Source: Serratia sp. H1w
GTDB lineage: Bacteria; Pseudomonadota; Gammaproteobacteria; Enterobacterales; Enterobacteriaceae
Reading direction: 5' to 3'
DNA: 34,262 nt
Assembly: GCF_000633355.1 (NCBI RefSeq)
Contig: NZ_AYMQ01000058.1
Coordinates: forward strand, 1 to 34,262
The translations under genes were made by a program, and so were the position numbers. Below are positions 1 to 8,704 of the stretch, in pieces (the first letter of the stretch is position 1; each line of letters opens with the position of its first letter). The notes below the pieces were generated by a model that did no database searches, was not told the DNA's origin, and worked only from the letters and a program-made list of their open reading frames with translations.

Positions 1-31
1 TCTTCAATGATCACGGGTATAAAGGGATAAT

Positions 32-1603
32 ATGAAGCGCAGAGTAGTGATTGGCGTGCTGGGCACCACGCTGGATAAACGCGGCAAACGGGAAAACCGT
101 TGGAGCAAATGGCGGCCAACGGTAGGGCTATGCCAGCAACCCGATCTGCCGATCGACCGCCTGGAGCTCCTGCATCAGCCACGCGATAAAGGCATGGCGC
201 AGCAGGTAGCAGAAGATATTGAGGCGGTTTCGCCCACGACTCAGGTGGTTTTGCAGGAAGTGGCACTCAAAGATCCGTGGGGTCTGGAAGAGGTGTACAG
301 CGCCTTTCTGGATTTCGCCAGCCGCTATCCGTTTGATACCGAAAACGAAGACTATCTGGTCCATATTACCACCGGCACCCACGTGGTCCAGATCTGCTGG
401 TTCCTACTGACGGAAGCGCGCTACCTGCCCGCCCAACTACTACAAACCGCCCCTGGTGAGAAAGCCGATCGCCCATTCCCCCAAGGGATCTATTCGGTGA
501 TCGATCTGGATCTCAGCCGCTATACCGCCCTCACCAGCCGTTTTCTGCATGAGCAACAGCGGTCAGTGTCATTCCTCAAAGCCGGAATAGAGACGCGTAA
601 CACCACCTTCAACACCCTGATTGACCAGATCGAACGCGTGGCCCTACGCTCCAATGCCCCCATGTTACTCACTGGCCCCACTGGCGCTGGCAAATCCTTT
701 TTGGCAGAGCGTATCTACCAACTACGGCATTCGCGCCACCTGGTAAAAGGCCGCTTTGTGGCAGTGAACTGTGCCACGCTGCGCGGCGATAACGCCATGT
801 CGACGCTGTTCGGCCATGTGAAAGGGGCATTCACCGGTGCGCTACAGGCACGAGCTGGCCTACTGCGGGAAGCCGATGGCGGCGTGTTATTCCTTGATGA
901 GATTGCAGAGTTGGGGTTAGACGAGCAGGCGATGCTGTTAAAAGCCATTGAGGAGAAAACCTTCTTCCCCTTTGGGGCAGATAAAGAGGCCAGCAGCGAC
1001 TTCCAGCTGATTGCCGGTACCCATCGCGATATGCGCGACTGGATCGCCCAAGGGCGTTTCCGTGAAGATTTATACGCCCGTATCAATATGTGGACCTTCC
1101 CGCTGCCCGGCCTGGCGCAGCGCCGTGAAGATATCGAGCCTAATATCGATTACGAATTACAACGCTTTGCCCGCAGCAACCAGACACAGGTTCGTTTCGA
1201 CAAGGATGCCAGACAGCATTATCTGGCTTTTGCCCGCTCCCCACAGGCGGTCTGGCGCGGCAACTTCCGCGAACTGGGTTCTTCCATCGCCCGCATGGCT
1301 ACGCTGGCGGAACAGGGACGTATCAACCAGCCGCTGGTCGATGAGGAAATCACCCGGCTGAAATCCCATTGGCAAGGGAATACCACTGCGCAATTGCCTG
1401 CCGAACTGGCCGATATCGATCTGTTTGAGCAAAGCCAACTGGAGACGGTGCTTCAGGTATGCCGATCTTGTTCCTCACTTTCCGAGGCGGGACGGCAGCT
1501 GTTTGCCGTCTCGCGCCAGCAGAAAAAGCAACCCAACGATGCCGACCGATTACGTAAGTACCTGGCGCGCTTTGGACTAAGCTGGGATGAGGTGTCCAAA
1601 TAG
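32..1603 (+). CDS. rtcR: RtcR, sigma54-dependent activator of the RNA repair operon
   Basis: 523 aa transcriptional activator that, in known systems, switches on rtcBA (RNA ligase and RNA 3'-phosphate cyclase) with sigma54 RNA polymerase after RNA damage. The first ~180 residues match the RtcR-type CARF ligand-sensing region. The AAA+ domain (about 185-420) shows Walker A GPTGAGKS at 215-222, the sigma54-contacting GAFTGA loop at 265-270 and a Walker B LFLDE near 286-290. The C-terminus is a short helix-turn-helix-like segment. The start has an AAGGGA ribosome site 5 bases upstream. Only 31 bases precede the gene, so its usual divergent partner rtcBA would lie to the left, outside the window. 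Length and motifs agree with full-length family members, so I am confident. Confidence 0.95.
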   Translation: MKRRVVIGVLGTTLDKRGKRENRWSKWRPTVGLCQQPDLPIDRLELLHQPRDKGMAQQVAEDIEAVSPTTQVVLQEVALKDPWGLEEVYSAFLDFASRYPFDTENEDYLVHITTGTHVVQICWFLLTEARYLPAQLLQTAPGEKADRPFPQGIYSVIDLDLSRYTALTSRFLHEQQRSVSFLKAGIETRNTTFNTLIDQIERVALRSNAPMLLTGPTGAGKSFLAERIYQLRHSRHLVKGRFVAVNCATLRGDNAMSTLFGHVKGAFTGALQARAGLLREADGGVLFLDEIAELGLDEQAMLLKAIEEKTFFPFGADKEASSDFQLIAGTHRDMRDWIAQGRFREDLYARINMWTFPLPGLAQRREDIEPNIDYELQRFARSNQTQVRFDKDARQHYLAFARSPQAVWRGNFRELGSSIARMATLAEQGRINQPLVDEEITRLKSHWQGNTTAQLPAELADIDLFEQSQLETVLQVCRSCSSLSEAGRQLFAVSRQQKKQPNDADRLRKYLARFGLSWDEVSK

Positions 1604-1633
1604 AGGATGAATGGGCGCAGCATGCAACTAAGC

Positions 1634-1653
1634 GGGCGCTGCATGCGGCGCCC
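1634..1653. terminator. Palindrome between convergent genes
   Basis: A near-perfect 20-bp palindrome (arms GGGCGC and GCGCCC around a self-complementary GCATGC core) lies between the ends of rtcR and the converging exported-protein gene. A further GCATGC occurs about 20 bases to the left. It could act as a two-way terminator or belong to a small palindromic repeat family. There is no long T-run, so termination is only inferred. Confidence 0.4.
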
Positions 1654-1669
1654 CTACAGTAAGGAGATC

Positions 1670-2152
1670 CTATTTTATCCCCAGATACGCCTTGGCCTCC
1701 GCCATATCGCTGTCAGTAATATCAACGGCAACTGGCGGCTGCCCCTGGCGATAGAGGTAAGCTCCCCAACCGCCCGCATCGTCCTCATCTGACAAAGGTT
1801 TTTGGCTATCAAAAATCATCCTCTGGCCTTTACCCTGCGTGAAGATCAGATAACGCTTGTCGGTGTTCACCACTTTCACATGCAGCGCTTCAAAACGTTG
1901 GGTCGTTTCGCTGGCATAGTAAGACCAGTCATCCATGACGGTCGAGTAATCCATCGCGGCTTCCGAGTTTTCATCGGCAAATGTTTTCAGCTCGGGTTGG
2001 ATCAGTACCAGCTCCGTTTGCTGCATTTCAAACGCATCCTTGTTGAGCGTTGGATCATAGGGGCTATAAAGCGAAACAGGGACCGCGAATGCTGTCACGT
2101 TGCCCACTGCCAGCATCAGGCCCAACAGGATGCCGAAATTCCGTTTTCTCAC
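1670..2152 (-). CDS. Small exported protein of unknown function
   Basis: About 160 aa with an N-terminal signal peptide (basic RKR, a hydrophobic stretch and an Ala-rich cleavage region ending near AFA). The mature part is acidic and rich in Tyr/Trp, without a family I recognise, and there are no cysteines after the signal, so it is probably a soluble periplasmic protein. The start is a choice between two GTG codons. The outer one at 2158 overlaps the AAGGAG ribosome site. The inner one at 2152 sits 5 bases after it and is preferred. It converges on rtcR and is divergent from yqgA. The function is unknown. Confidence 0.7.
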   Translation of the reverse strand: MRKRNFGILLGLMLAVGNVTAFAVPVSLYSPYDPTLNKDAFEMQQTELVLIQPELKTFADENSEAAMDYSTVMDDWSYYASETTQRFEALHVKVVNTDKRYLIFTQGKGQRMIFDSQKPLSDEDDAGGWGAYLYRQGQPPVAVDITDSDMAEAKAYLGIK

Positions 2153-2350
2153 ACTCACTCCTTAAATGATTTAACTGCCTAGACGCCAACGGCGAGATTA
2201 TCGTAATAGTCGATCGCCGTCATTGGATATTATAATCACCCACGGCATCCCCTGGACGCTCGATCTTTTGAGGTTTGCTGCGGCGAGGAAATACCCGAAA
2301 ATCAAACATGATGATGACAATACGGGTCAAAAAACAACAAGGAAAATAAG

Positions 2351-3067
2351 ATGTTAATCGGTCCTTATGTCAACGGTGCTGCCGTTGTCATCGGTGGTTT
2401 GTTGGGGGCATTGGCCGGTAGAAAAATCCCGGAACGCGTCAAATTGACCTTGCCGCTGACCTTAGGGCTCTGCTCTATCGGGCTGGGCATTAACCTGGTT
2501 ATCAAGGTCCAATTTATGCCTGCCGTGGTGCTGGCGGTAATATTGGGTGCCGTGATCGGCGAACTGTTGTATCTCGAAAAAGGGATCGGCAAAGCCGCTG
2601 GCTCCACACGCGGTCTGGTCGATCGGTTCCTGCCTGCCGCTCCAGGTTTACCTCATGACGAATTTACGGAGATGTTTGTCGCCATCCTGGTGCTGTTTTG
2701 CGCCAGCGGCACCGGGATCTTCGGGGCCATGCATGAAGGGATGACAGGCGATCCGTCCATTTTGTACATCAAAACCGTATTGGATTTCTTCACCGCTGCC
2801 ATTTTCGCTACCATGCTGGGCTATGCGGTCATGGCCATCGCCCTGCCGCTGGTGATAATTCAGGTCGGTCTGGCTCTGTTGGCGGTATTTATTTTACCCA
2901 TGACTACACCGGCGATGATGGCAGACTTCTCCTGCGCTGGCGGACTGCTCATGATCGCCACCGGTCTGCGGATCTGTAACATCAAGCTGTTCCCGGTGGC
3001 CAATATGCTGCCAGGTTTGGTGCTGGTGATGCCTTTTTCTTACCTATGGGCGACACTGATGGGCTAA
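2351..3067 (+). CDS. yqgA: YqgA, DUF554 inner-membrane protein
   Basis: 238 aa and very hydrophobic, with about six to seven membrane segments. It matches E. coli YqgA (235 aa, DUF554 family) along its length, including the conserved block VLFCASGTGIFGAMHEGMTG at about residues 116-135 and the Asp-Phe-Phe-Thr segment after it. DUF554 proteins are predicted transporters with no firmly established substrate. A good AAGGAA ribosome site precedes the ATG. It stands alone between the divergent exported-protein gene and idi, which follows 80 bp downstream on the same strand. Confidence 0.92.
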   Translation: MLIGPYVNGAAVVIGGLLGALAGRKIPERVKLTLPLTLGLCSIGLGINLVIKVQFMPAVVLAVILGAVIGELLYLEKGIGKAAGSTRGLVDRFLPAAPGLPHDEFTEMFVAILVLFCASGTGIFGAMHEGMTGDPSILYIKTVLDFFTAAIFATMLGYAVMAIALPLVIIQVGLALLAVFILPMTTPAMMADFSCAGGLLMIATGLRICNIKLFPVANMLPGLVLVMPFSYLWATLMG

Positions 3068-3078
3068 CATCTAACTAA

Positions 3079-3103
3079 GGCGCGGTTTGATGAGCTGCGC
3101 CCG
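3079..3103. other. Short GC-rich hairpin after yqgA
   Basis: Arms GGCGC and GCGCC flank a 14-15 base loop just downstream of the yqgA stop codon. There is no T-run, so it is at most a weak terminator or an mRNA end-protecting stem. Confidence 0.25.
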
Positions 3104-3147
3104 CCACTGACTACACCGCTTTCCCTCTCGCTTACATTGGATTTCTC

Positions 3148-3702
3148 ATGACCCAGCAGCACGTCGTTTTACTTGATGAACAAGGTCAACCTACCGGCGT
3201 GATGGAAAAATATGCGGCCCATCAGCGGCAGACGCCCCTGCATCTGGCGTTCTCCTCCTGGATTTTCAATCCGCAAGGCCAGTTTCTGATCACCCGCCGC
3301 GCATTGAACAAAAAAGCCTGGCCCGGCGTCTGGACCAACTCGGTGTGTGGCCATCCGCAGTGGCAGGAGAGCGTCGAACACGCCATTGAACAACGCTGTC
3401 TGTATGAGGTAGGCCTGAACGTGGAACAGATCACCTCCGTCGCTGCCGATTTCCGCTACTGCGAGACGGACGCCTCCGGCATTATGGAAAATGAAATCTG
3501 TCCGGTGTATGCGGCATTAGCTACGGGTGATGTCGCAGCCAGAGCAGACGAAGTGATGGATTTCCACTGGGTGGCATTACCCGCGTTGATCGCAGGGGTA
3601 GCGGCTACCCCCTGGGCATTCAGCCCGTGGATGGTGCAACAGCTAGCGAGTACCACAACCAAAGAAAACCTGATCGCCTTCGCCGCCCGTACGTTCGCCT
3701 AA
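3148..3702 (+). CDS. idi: Isopentenyl-diphosphate delta-isomerase, type I
   Basis: 184 aa cytoplasmic Nudix-fold enzyme that interconverts isopentenyl diphosphate and dimethylallyl diphosphate, balancing isoprenoid precursors. All the residues known to matter in the E. coli enzyme (182 aa) are present at matching positions: metal ligands His25, His32 and His69, catalytic Cys67 in SVCGHP, and Glu114 and Glu116 in the ENE motif. The ribosome site is weak (TTGGATTT). It appears to be a single-gene unit. Confidence 0.96.
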   Translation: MTQQHVVLLDEQGQPTGVMEKYAAHQRQTPLHLAFSSWIFNPQGQFLITRRALNKKAWPGVWTNSVCGHPQWQESVEHAIEQRCLYEVGLNVEQITSVAADFRYCETDASGIMENEICPVYAALATGDVAARADEVMDFHWVALPALIAGVAATPWAFSPWMVQQLASTTTKENLIAFAARTFA

Positions 3703-3730
3703 ACCACTCACCCCGCCATTCCAACCGCTC

Positions 3731-3752
3731 GCCAGCGTATAAAGCCGCTGGC
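3731..3752. terminator. Candidate terminator hairpin after idi
   Basis: A perfect 7-bp inverted repeat (GCCAGCG / CGCTGGC) with an 8-base loop lies 28 bases after the idi stop codon. There is no clear T-run, so it may only be an mRNA 3'-end stem. Confidence 0.4.
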
Positions 3753-3902
3753 TGAAATTCAGATGTTATTCCCTATCCAGGCTGGCAATGATGAGCTGTT
3801 CCTAAACCTGACCCTAACCAGGGGAAGACGCTACAGCTAAATGTCCGGCATCTAAGAATCGGATTTATCACTCAATTTTTGCAGATAGGAAAAGGATACC
3901 TC

Positions 3903-6056
3903 ATGAAACGCGAGGGAATTTTAAAACATCTCCCATGGATGCTACTGGGGATACTCGGGGCTTCCTGCCTGGGTGTCATCGCATTGCGTCGTGGCGAAAG
4001 CATTAGTGCACTGTGGATCATCGTTGCTTCGGTAGCGGTTTACCTGGTGGCTTATCGTTACTACAGCCTCTACATCGCCACCAAGGTGATGCAGTTGGAC
4101 GCCACCCGCGCCACCCCGGCGGTGGTGAACAATGATGGCCTGAACTACGTCCCGACCAATAAAAACGTGCTGTTCGGCCACCACTTTGCGGCCATCGCCG
4201 GTGCGGGTCCGTTGGTTGGCCCAGTGCTGGCGGCACAGGTCGGCTATCTGCCCGGCACGCTGTGGCTGTTAGGCGGCGTGGTATTGGCAGGGGCGGTGCA
4301 GGACTTTATGGTGCTGTTTATCTCCTCACGCCGTAACGGAGCCTCGCTGGGCGAGATCATCAAAAAGGAAATGGGCCCAATCCCTGGCACCATCGCGCTG
4401 TTTGGCTGCTTCCTGATCATGATCATCATCCTCGCGGTGCTGGCGCTGATCGTGGTGAAAGCCCTGGCCGAAAGCCCATGGGGCGTATTCACCGTCTGTT
4501 CCACCGTGCCAATTGCGCTGTTTATGGGCGTGTACATGCGCTTCCTGCGTCCTGGCAAGGTGGGTGAAGTGTCGATCATCGGTATTGTGCTGTTGGTGGC
4601 TTCCATCTGGTTCGGCGGCGTGATTGCCCACGACCCATACTGGGGCCCGGCGCTGACCTTTAAAGACACCACCATCACCTATACGCTGATTGGTTATGCC
4701 TTCGTTTCTGCCCTGCTGCCGGTATGGCTGATCCTGGCTCCGCGTGACTATCTGGCCACCTTCCTGAAAATCGGCGTGATCGTCGGACTGGCGATCGGTA
4801 TCGTGATCCTCAACCCAGAGCTGAAAATGCCTGCGGTTACCCAGTTCGTTGACGGCACTGGCCCGGTCTGGAAAGGCACCCTGTTCCCGTTCCTGTTTAT
4901 TACCATTGCCTGTGGTGCCGTTTCCGGCTTCCACGCCCTGATCGCTTCTGGTACCACACCGAAACTGCTGGCCAACGAAATGGACTCCCGCTACATCGGT
5001 TACGGTGCCATGCTGATGGAATCCTTCGTGGCCATTATGGCGCTGGTCGCGGCTTCGATCATCGAACCGGGCCTGTACTTCGCCATGAACACCCCACCGG
5101 CAGCACTGGGCATTACCATGCCAGACCTGCACCGTCTGGGCACCGAAGATGCACCGATGATCATGGCTTCTCTGCGTGATGTCAGCGCACATGCTGCCGC
5201 AACCGTCAGTTCCTGGGGTTTTGTAATTACCCCTGAGCAGATCCTGCAAACCGCCAAAGATATCGGCGAACCTTCGATACTGAACCGTGCAGGTGGCGCG
5301 CCAACTCTGGCAGTCGGTATCGCTCACGTGTTCCACCAGGTCATCCCTGGCGCCAACATGGGCTTCTGGTATCACTTCGGTATTCTGTTCGAAGCGCTGT
5401 TCATCCTGACCGCTCTGGATGCAGGTACCCGCTCCGGCCGCTTCATGCTGCAAGATCTGCTGGGTAACTTCGTGCCGTTCCTGAAGAAAACCGACTCGCT
5501 GGTAGCCGGTATGGCAGGTACTGCGGGCTGTGTTGGCCTTTGGGGTTACCTGCTGTATCAAGGCGTGGTCGATCCGTTGGGCGGCGTCAAGAGCCTGTGG
5601 CCGCTGTTCGGTATCTCCAACCAGATGTTGGCTGCGGTAGCGCTGGTTCTGAGCACCGTGGTATTGATTAAGATGAAGCGCACCAAGTACATCTGGGTGA
5701 CCGTGATCCCAGCCGTTTGGCTGCTGATCTGTACCACCTACGCGATTTGTCTCAAGCTGTTCAGCGATAATCCGCAGTTGGAAGGCTTCTTCTATCAGGC
5801 CAGCCTGTACAGAAACAAAATCGCCGAGGGCGGTGCAGAACTGACAGTGCAGCAGGTTGCCAACATGAACCATATCGTGGTGAACAACTACACCAACGCC
5901 GGTTTGAGCATCCTGTTCCTGCTGGTGGTGTATAGCATCATCTTCTTCGGTGTTAAAACCGCCATGGCGGCGTACAAAAACCCGAAACGTACCGATCAGG
6001 AGACGCCATACGTGCCGGTTCCTGAGGGTGGCGTCAAAGTTTCGTCGCACCACTGA
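3903..6056 (+). CDS. btsT: BtsT, high-affinity pyruvate/H+ symporter (CstA family)
   Basis: 717 aa inner-membrane transporter of the CstA/peptide transporter CstA family. E. coli BtsT (YjiY, 716 aa) imports pyruvate and is induced through the BtsSR two-component system. The match is close end to end: the RRGE segment near residue 30, the FGHHFAAIAGAGPLVGPVLA block near residues 90-110, many membrane helices, and the C-terminal ETPYVPVPEGGVK tail. I chose the ATG at 3903 over an in-frame upstream codon at 3879 because AAAAGGA stands 7-9 bases before it and the protein then matches family length. The order btsT-yjiX-yjiA is as in E. coli. Confidence 0.95.
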   Translation: MKREGILKHLPWMLLGILGASCLGVIALRRGESISALWIIVASVAVYLVAYRYYSLYIATKVMQLDATRATPAVVNNDGLNYVPTNKNVLFGHHFAAIAGAGPLVGPVLAAQVGYLPGTLWLLGGVVLAGAVQDFMVLFISSRRNGASLGEIIKKEMGPIPGTIALFGCFLIMIIILAVLALIVVKALAESPWGVFTVCSTVPIALFMGVYMRFLRPGKVGEVSIIGIVLLVASIWFGGVIAHDPYWGPALTFKDTTITYTLIGYAFVSALLPVWLILAPRDYLATFLKIGVIVGLAIGIVILNPELKMPAVTQFVDGTGPVWKGTLFPFLFITIACGAVSGFHALIASGTTPKLLANEMDSRYIGYGAMLMESFVAIMALVAASIIEPGLYFAMNTPPAALGITMPDLHRLGTEDAPMIMASLRDVSAHAAATVSSWGFVITPEQILQTAKDIGEPSILNRAGGAPTLAVGIAHVFHQVIPGANMGFWYHFGILFEALFILTALDAGTRSGRFMLQDLLGNFVPFLKKTDSLVAGMAGTAGCVGLWGYLLYQGVVDPLGGVKSLWPLFGISNQMLAAVALVLSTVVLIKMKRTKYIWVTVIPAVWLLICTTYAICLKLFSDNPQLEGFFYQASLYRNKIAEGGAELTVQQVANMNHIVVNNYTNAGLSILFLLVVYSIIFFGVKTAMAAYKNPKRTDQETPYVPVPEGGVKVSSHH

Positions 6057-6070
6057 TGGTGATTTAGTCG

Positions 6071-6110
6071 ATACCCTGCATAATGATTAAATTATGTAGG
6101 GTATTTTTCT
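6071..6110 (+). terminator. Intrinsic terminator/attenuator between btsT and yjiX
   Basis: A 14-bp stem (ATACCCTGCATAAT with ATTATGTAGGGTAT, one G-U pair in RNA) with a 6-base loop is followed by a T-rich tract. It starts 14 bases after the btsT stop codon and ends just before the yjiX ribosome site, so it should limit readthrough into yjiX-yjiA. Confidence 0.8.
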
Positions 6111-6123
6111 TTGGAGAAGGCTC

Positions 6124-6327
6124 ATGTTCGGTAACCTCGGCCAGGCGGGTAAATATCTCGGGCAGGCAGCACGCATGTTAGTGGGCGTGCCTGACTACGA
6201 TACCTACGTCCAGCATATGAAAGACAACCACCCGGACAAGCCGGTGATGACCTATAAAGAGTTTTTCCGCGAACGCCAGGATGCCCGCTACGGTGGCGAT
6301 GGCAAAGGCGGTATGCGCTGTTGCTAG
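6124..6327 (+). CDS. yjiX: YjiX, YbdD/YjiX (DUF466) small protein
   Basis: 67 aa of the YbdD/YjiX family, small proteins encoded directly after CstA-type transporters (ybdD after cstA, yjiX after btsT). It carries the family core [13 protein letters not shown], the [16 protein letters not shown] segment, and a Cys-Cys C-terminus. It is thought to support the partner transporter, but its molecular role is not settled. GGAGAAGG stands just upstream of the ATG. yjiA begins 13 bases after the stop, so the two are probably co-translated. Confidence 0.93.
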   Translation: MFGNLGQAGKYLGQAARMLVGVPDYDTYVQHMKDNHPDKPVMTYKEFFRERQDARYGGDGKGGMRCC

Positions 6328-6340
6328 CAAAGGACCCAGT

Positions 6341-7303
6341 ATGAAACCCATCGCAGTGACCATTCTGACGGGCTTTTTGGGCGCAGGTAAAACCACCCTG
6401 TTGCGCCATATCCTGAATGAAGACCACGGTTATAAAATTGCCGTCATCGAAAACGAATTCGGTGAAGTGCCTATTGATAACGCGTTAATCGGCGACCGTG
6501 CCAGCCGTATCACCACCCTTAGCAACGGCTGTATCTGTTGCAGCAAATCCAACGAATTGGCCGACGCACTGCTAGACCTGTTAGACGGTGTCGATCAGGG
6601 GCAACTGGAATTTGACCGGCTGATCATTGAATGTACCGGCATGGCCGACCCCGGCCCAATCACCCAGACCTTCTTCTCGCACGAAGTTATCGGCCAACGC
6701 TTCCTGCTGGACGGCATTATCACGCTGGTAGATGCGGTGCATGCCGATCAACAGCTAAACCAGTTCACTATCTCGCAGGCCCAGGTGGGCTATGCCGATC
6801 GCATCCTGCTGACCAAAACCGATGTGGCAACGGATAACGAAGCGCTGATCCAGCGTTTGCAGCTGATGAACGCCCGCGCACCGGTGTATAAAGTCACGCA
6901 CGGCGATATCGATCTCGGCGTGCTGTTTGATATCGAAGGCTTTGTGCTTAACGACCAGCTCAACGTAGCGGCACCCACCCCGCTGTTCCGCCGCATTCCG
7001 CAGGCGCAGAACAATATCCAGTCGATCGTGGTGTATCACGACCAACCGCTGGAGCTGATGCAGATTTCTGAGGTGATGGAAGGTTTATTGCTGAAGTTCG
7101 CCGATAACCTGCTGCGCTACAAAGGAATTCTGTCGATCAAAGACGAACCGCGCCGCCTGTTGTTCCAAGGCGTGCAACGGCTGTACAACGCTGACTGGGA
7201 CCGTGAATGGCTGCCGGAAGAAGAGTGTAAGAGCACGCTGGTATTTATCGGCATCGACTTGCCGGAAGACGAGATCCGTGCGGGATTTGCTGCACTGGGT
7301 TAA
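6341..7303 (+). CDS. yjiA: YjiA, COG0523-family metal-binding GTPase
   Basis: 320 aa P-loop GTPase of the CobW/COG0523 group, proteins linked to zinc, cobalt or other metal delivery. Walker A GFLGAGKT is at residues 11-18, the ENEFGE switch at 37-42, the metal-binding CxCC motif at Cys64-Cys66-Cys67, and a TKTD G4 motif near 170-173. The C-terminal CobW_C region ends in a LLFQGVQ segment. An in-frame upstream start (6281) would run through yjiX; the ATG at 6341 has AAAGGA before it and gives E. coli YjiA length (318 aa). It is the last gene of the btsT-yjiX-yjiA cluster. Confidence 0.93.
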   Translation: MKPIAVTILTGFLGAGKTTLLRHILNEDHGYKIAVIENEFGEVPIDNALIGDRASRITTLSNGCICCSKSNELADALLDLLDGVDQGQLEFDRLIIECTGMADPGPITQTFFSHEVIGQRFLLDGIITLVDAVHADQQLNQFTISQAQVGYADRILLTKTDVATDNEALIQRLQLMNARAPVYKVTHGDIDLGVLFDIEGFVLNDQLNVAAPTPLFRRIPQAQNNIQSIVVYHDQPLELMQISEVMEGLLLKFADNLLRYKGILSIKDEPRRLLFQGVQRLYNADWDREWLPEEECKSTLVFIGIDLPEDEIRAGFAALG

Positions 7304-7317
7304 TGAGTTGGGACGGT

Positions 7318-7339
7318 GTTGGCTGCTCAAGCTGCCAAC
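7318..7339 (+). terminator. Hairpin after yjiA
   Basis: Arms GTTGGC/GCCAAC enclose a second short pairing (GCT/AGC) after one mismatch. The stem starts 14 bases past the yjiA stop and is followed by a short TCTTTCT stretch. It is a probable weak intrinsic terminator. Confidence 0.5.
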
Positions 7340-7360
7340 GCGGTCTTTCTGACGATGAAG

Positions 7361-7406
7361 CTATTGCATAGATAAAATAAAAACATCACCAATCTATTGT
7401 ATAGAT
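7361..7406. promoter_or_regulatory. Two palindromic repeats spaced 33 bp apart
   Basis: CTATTGCATAGAT at 7361-7373 recurs as CTATTGTATAGAT at 7394-7406 (12 of 13 identical, start-to-start 33 bp, about three helical turns). Each copy is itself a palindrome (CTAT-N3-ATAG, extended to ATCTAT-N3-ATAGAT in the second). They end about 54 bp upstream of the LprI-domain gene, which suits a pair of operator sites for a dimeric regulator. No regulator is identified. Confidence 0.45.
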
Positions 7407-7459
7407 GCAATAAACTAATATGGAGGAAAGATAAAGACCCAACCAAAAAGGAATTCAGC

Positions 7460-8689
7460 ATGATCGCCAGGCTTCAACACGCTAAAGCACCTCGTTATTC
7501 AACATTGACCAGACATCCCTTATCACGTCTGTTGCTCTGCCTGTGCCTGGCATCTGGAGCCAACACGGCGGTGCAAGCGGCCTCTTTTGACTGTGCAAAA
7601 GTCACCAGCGATATCGAACATGCCATCTGCAATAACCCAGATCTGAGCAGCCTTGACGACAGACTGAGCGAAAGCTATCAGTTGGCGATGGCCAACCTGC
7701 CTGGGGATCAGGCCGATGCGTTACGCACCGAGCAACGTAGCTGGTTGAAACAGCGAGATGCCTGCAATGGCCAGGAAACCTGTCTGAGTGATTTATTTAG
7801 CCAGCGCGCTGCCGAGCTTCAGGATACCGCCAAACAGGCGGCCACCGCACTAGACAACATCATCGCCAGCATTCCGGCAAACCCGGCCACTGCGGGACAA
7901 CAGCTAAGGCAATATAGCGGCCCGTTGGCTTCCGCCTGGCTGATTTACCTGCACCAGTTTGCGCCAGCCAGCAAGGTCACGGATGCCGAAGTGACAACCA
8001 GACATCAAACCGTGGTCACAGCGATGAATGACGATAAGTTCCCGCAATCATTATTGCGAGATATCGAAAACGATCCCAAGACCAGCCATGATGTCGCGGT
8101 TTTGACGTTATTACGTATGACCATCGAACGAGCAGGATACGAAGATGCGGATGGCCGCCCTTACGTGCATTGCTTCATCTTCAAACAACAGGGTGCTGCA
8201 GCTTATGATGCCTTTGGGGCGCTGTATGGATCGTCGCGTGATTCGCAAGCGCCGATTTGCCCACCGCAGGGCAATCTGTTTGAACAGCCAGCCTGGAAAC
8301 AGCTGAACAAGTTGATCGAACCGATGGTTGGCAAGGCCAGTGAAAACGCCGGCACCATTCGTTTTGCCAGCTATGCCGACTGGGCCATGTTCCGGCTACG
8401 CGCCACCGTGTCGCCCGAGGATTTCCTCAAGCCAAGCCAAAACACACCAGCCACCGACGATCCCGAACAGCTGATCCGCAATTGGTCTGATGAAAATGTT
8501 TGGCCAAAAGCACAGCGCGACGAACTGCTTGCGGCCATCGAACCTGCGCGTCTGGCGACCATGGGCTGGTTGCAAACCGAGAAGCATTTCTCAGCCAGCG
8601 ATGCGGCCAAAATCTCCGATGCGCTAGTGAAGACCTGGCTCGGTGACAGAATGGATTTTATCGGCGAAATGAGCGGACCGGAAGATTAA
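7460..8689 (+). CDS. Exported protein with LprI-like (DUF1311) N-terminal domain
   Basis: 409 aa. The first ~40 residues form a long signal peptide (basic region, then LLLCLCLASG and a VQA cleavage site). Residues about 42-115 carry a DUF1311/LprI-like domain, with paired cysteines (FDC, AIC, DAC, ETC) and the pattern LDDRL...YQLAM...R.EQR.WL..RD. LprI is a lysozyme inhibitor in mycobacteria, but most enterobacterial relatives are uncharacterised. The remaining ~290 residues are unfamiliar to me. I prefer the ATG at 7460 because AAAAGGAA lies 6-8 bases upstream and the signal peptide then begins properly; an in-frame codon at 7397 lacks a ribosome site. It appears monocistronic and converges on the M20 amidohydrolase gene. 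Confidence 0.82.
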   Translation: MIARLQHAKAPRYSTLTRHPLSRLLLCLCLASGANTAVQAASFDCAKVTSDIEHAICNNPDLSSLDDRLSESYQLAMANLPGDQADALRTEQRSWLKQRDACNGQETCLSDLFSQRAAELQDTAKQAATALDNIIASIPANPATAGQQLRQYSGPLASAWLIYLHQFAPASKVTDAEVTTRHQTVVTAMNDDKFPQSLLRDIENDPKTSHDVAVLTLLRMTIERAGYEDADGRPYVHCFIFKQQGAAAYDAFGALYGSSRDSQAPICPPQGNLFEQPAWKQLNKLIEPMVGKASENAGTIRFASYADWAMFRLRATVSPEDFLKPSQNTPATDDPEQLIRNWSDENVWPKAQRDELLAAIEPARLATMGWLQTEKHFSASDAAKISDALVKTWLGDRMDFIGEMSGPED

Positions 8690-8704
8690 TAAGCACTCTA
8701 ATGT

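Noticed and set aside
3703-3902. BtsR-binding site upstream of btsT
   Set aside because: BtsR control is expected from E. coli, but I cannot recall the motif securely enough to mark a site.
4326-6053. A 575-residue open frame antisense to btsT
   Set aside because: Its composition is very high in His, Gln and Asp, it has no ribosome site, and it lies wholly inside a confidently identified transporter gene. It is a shadow of codon bias.
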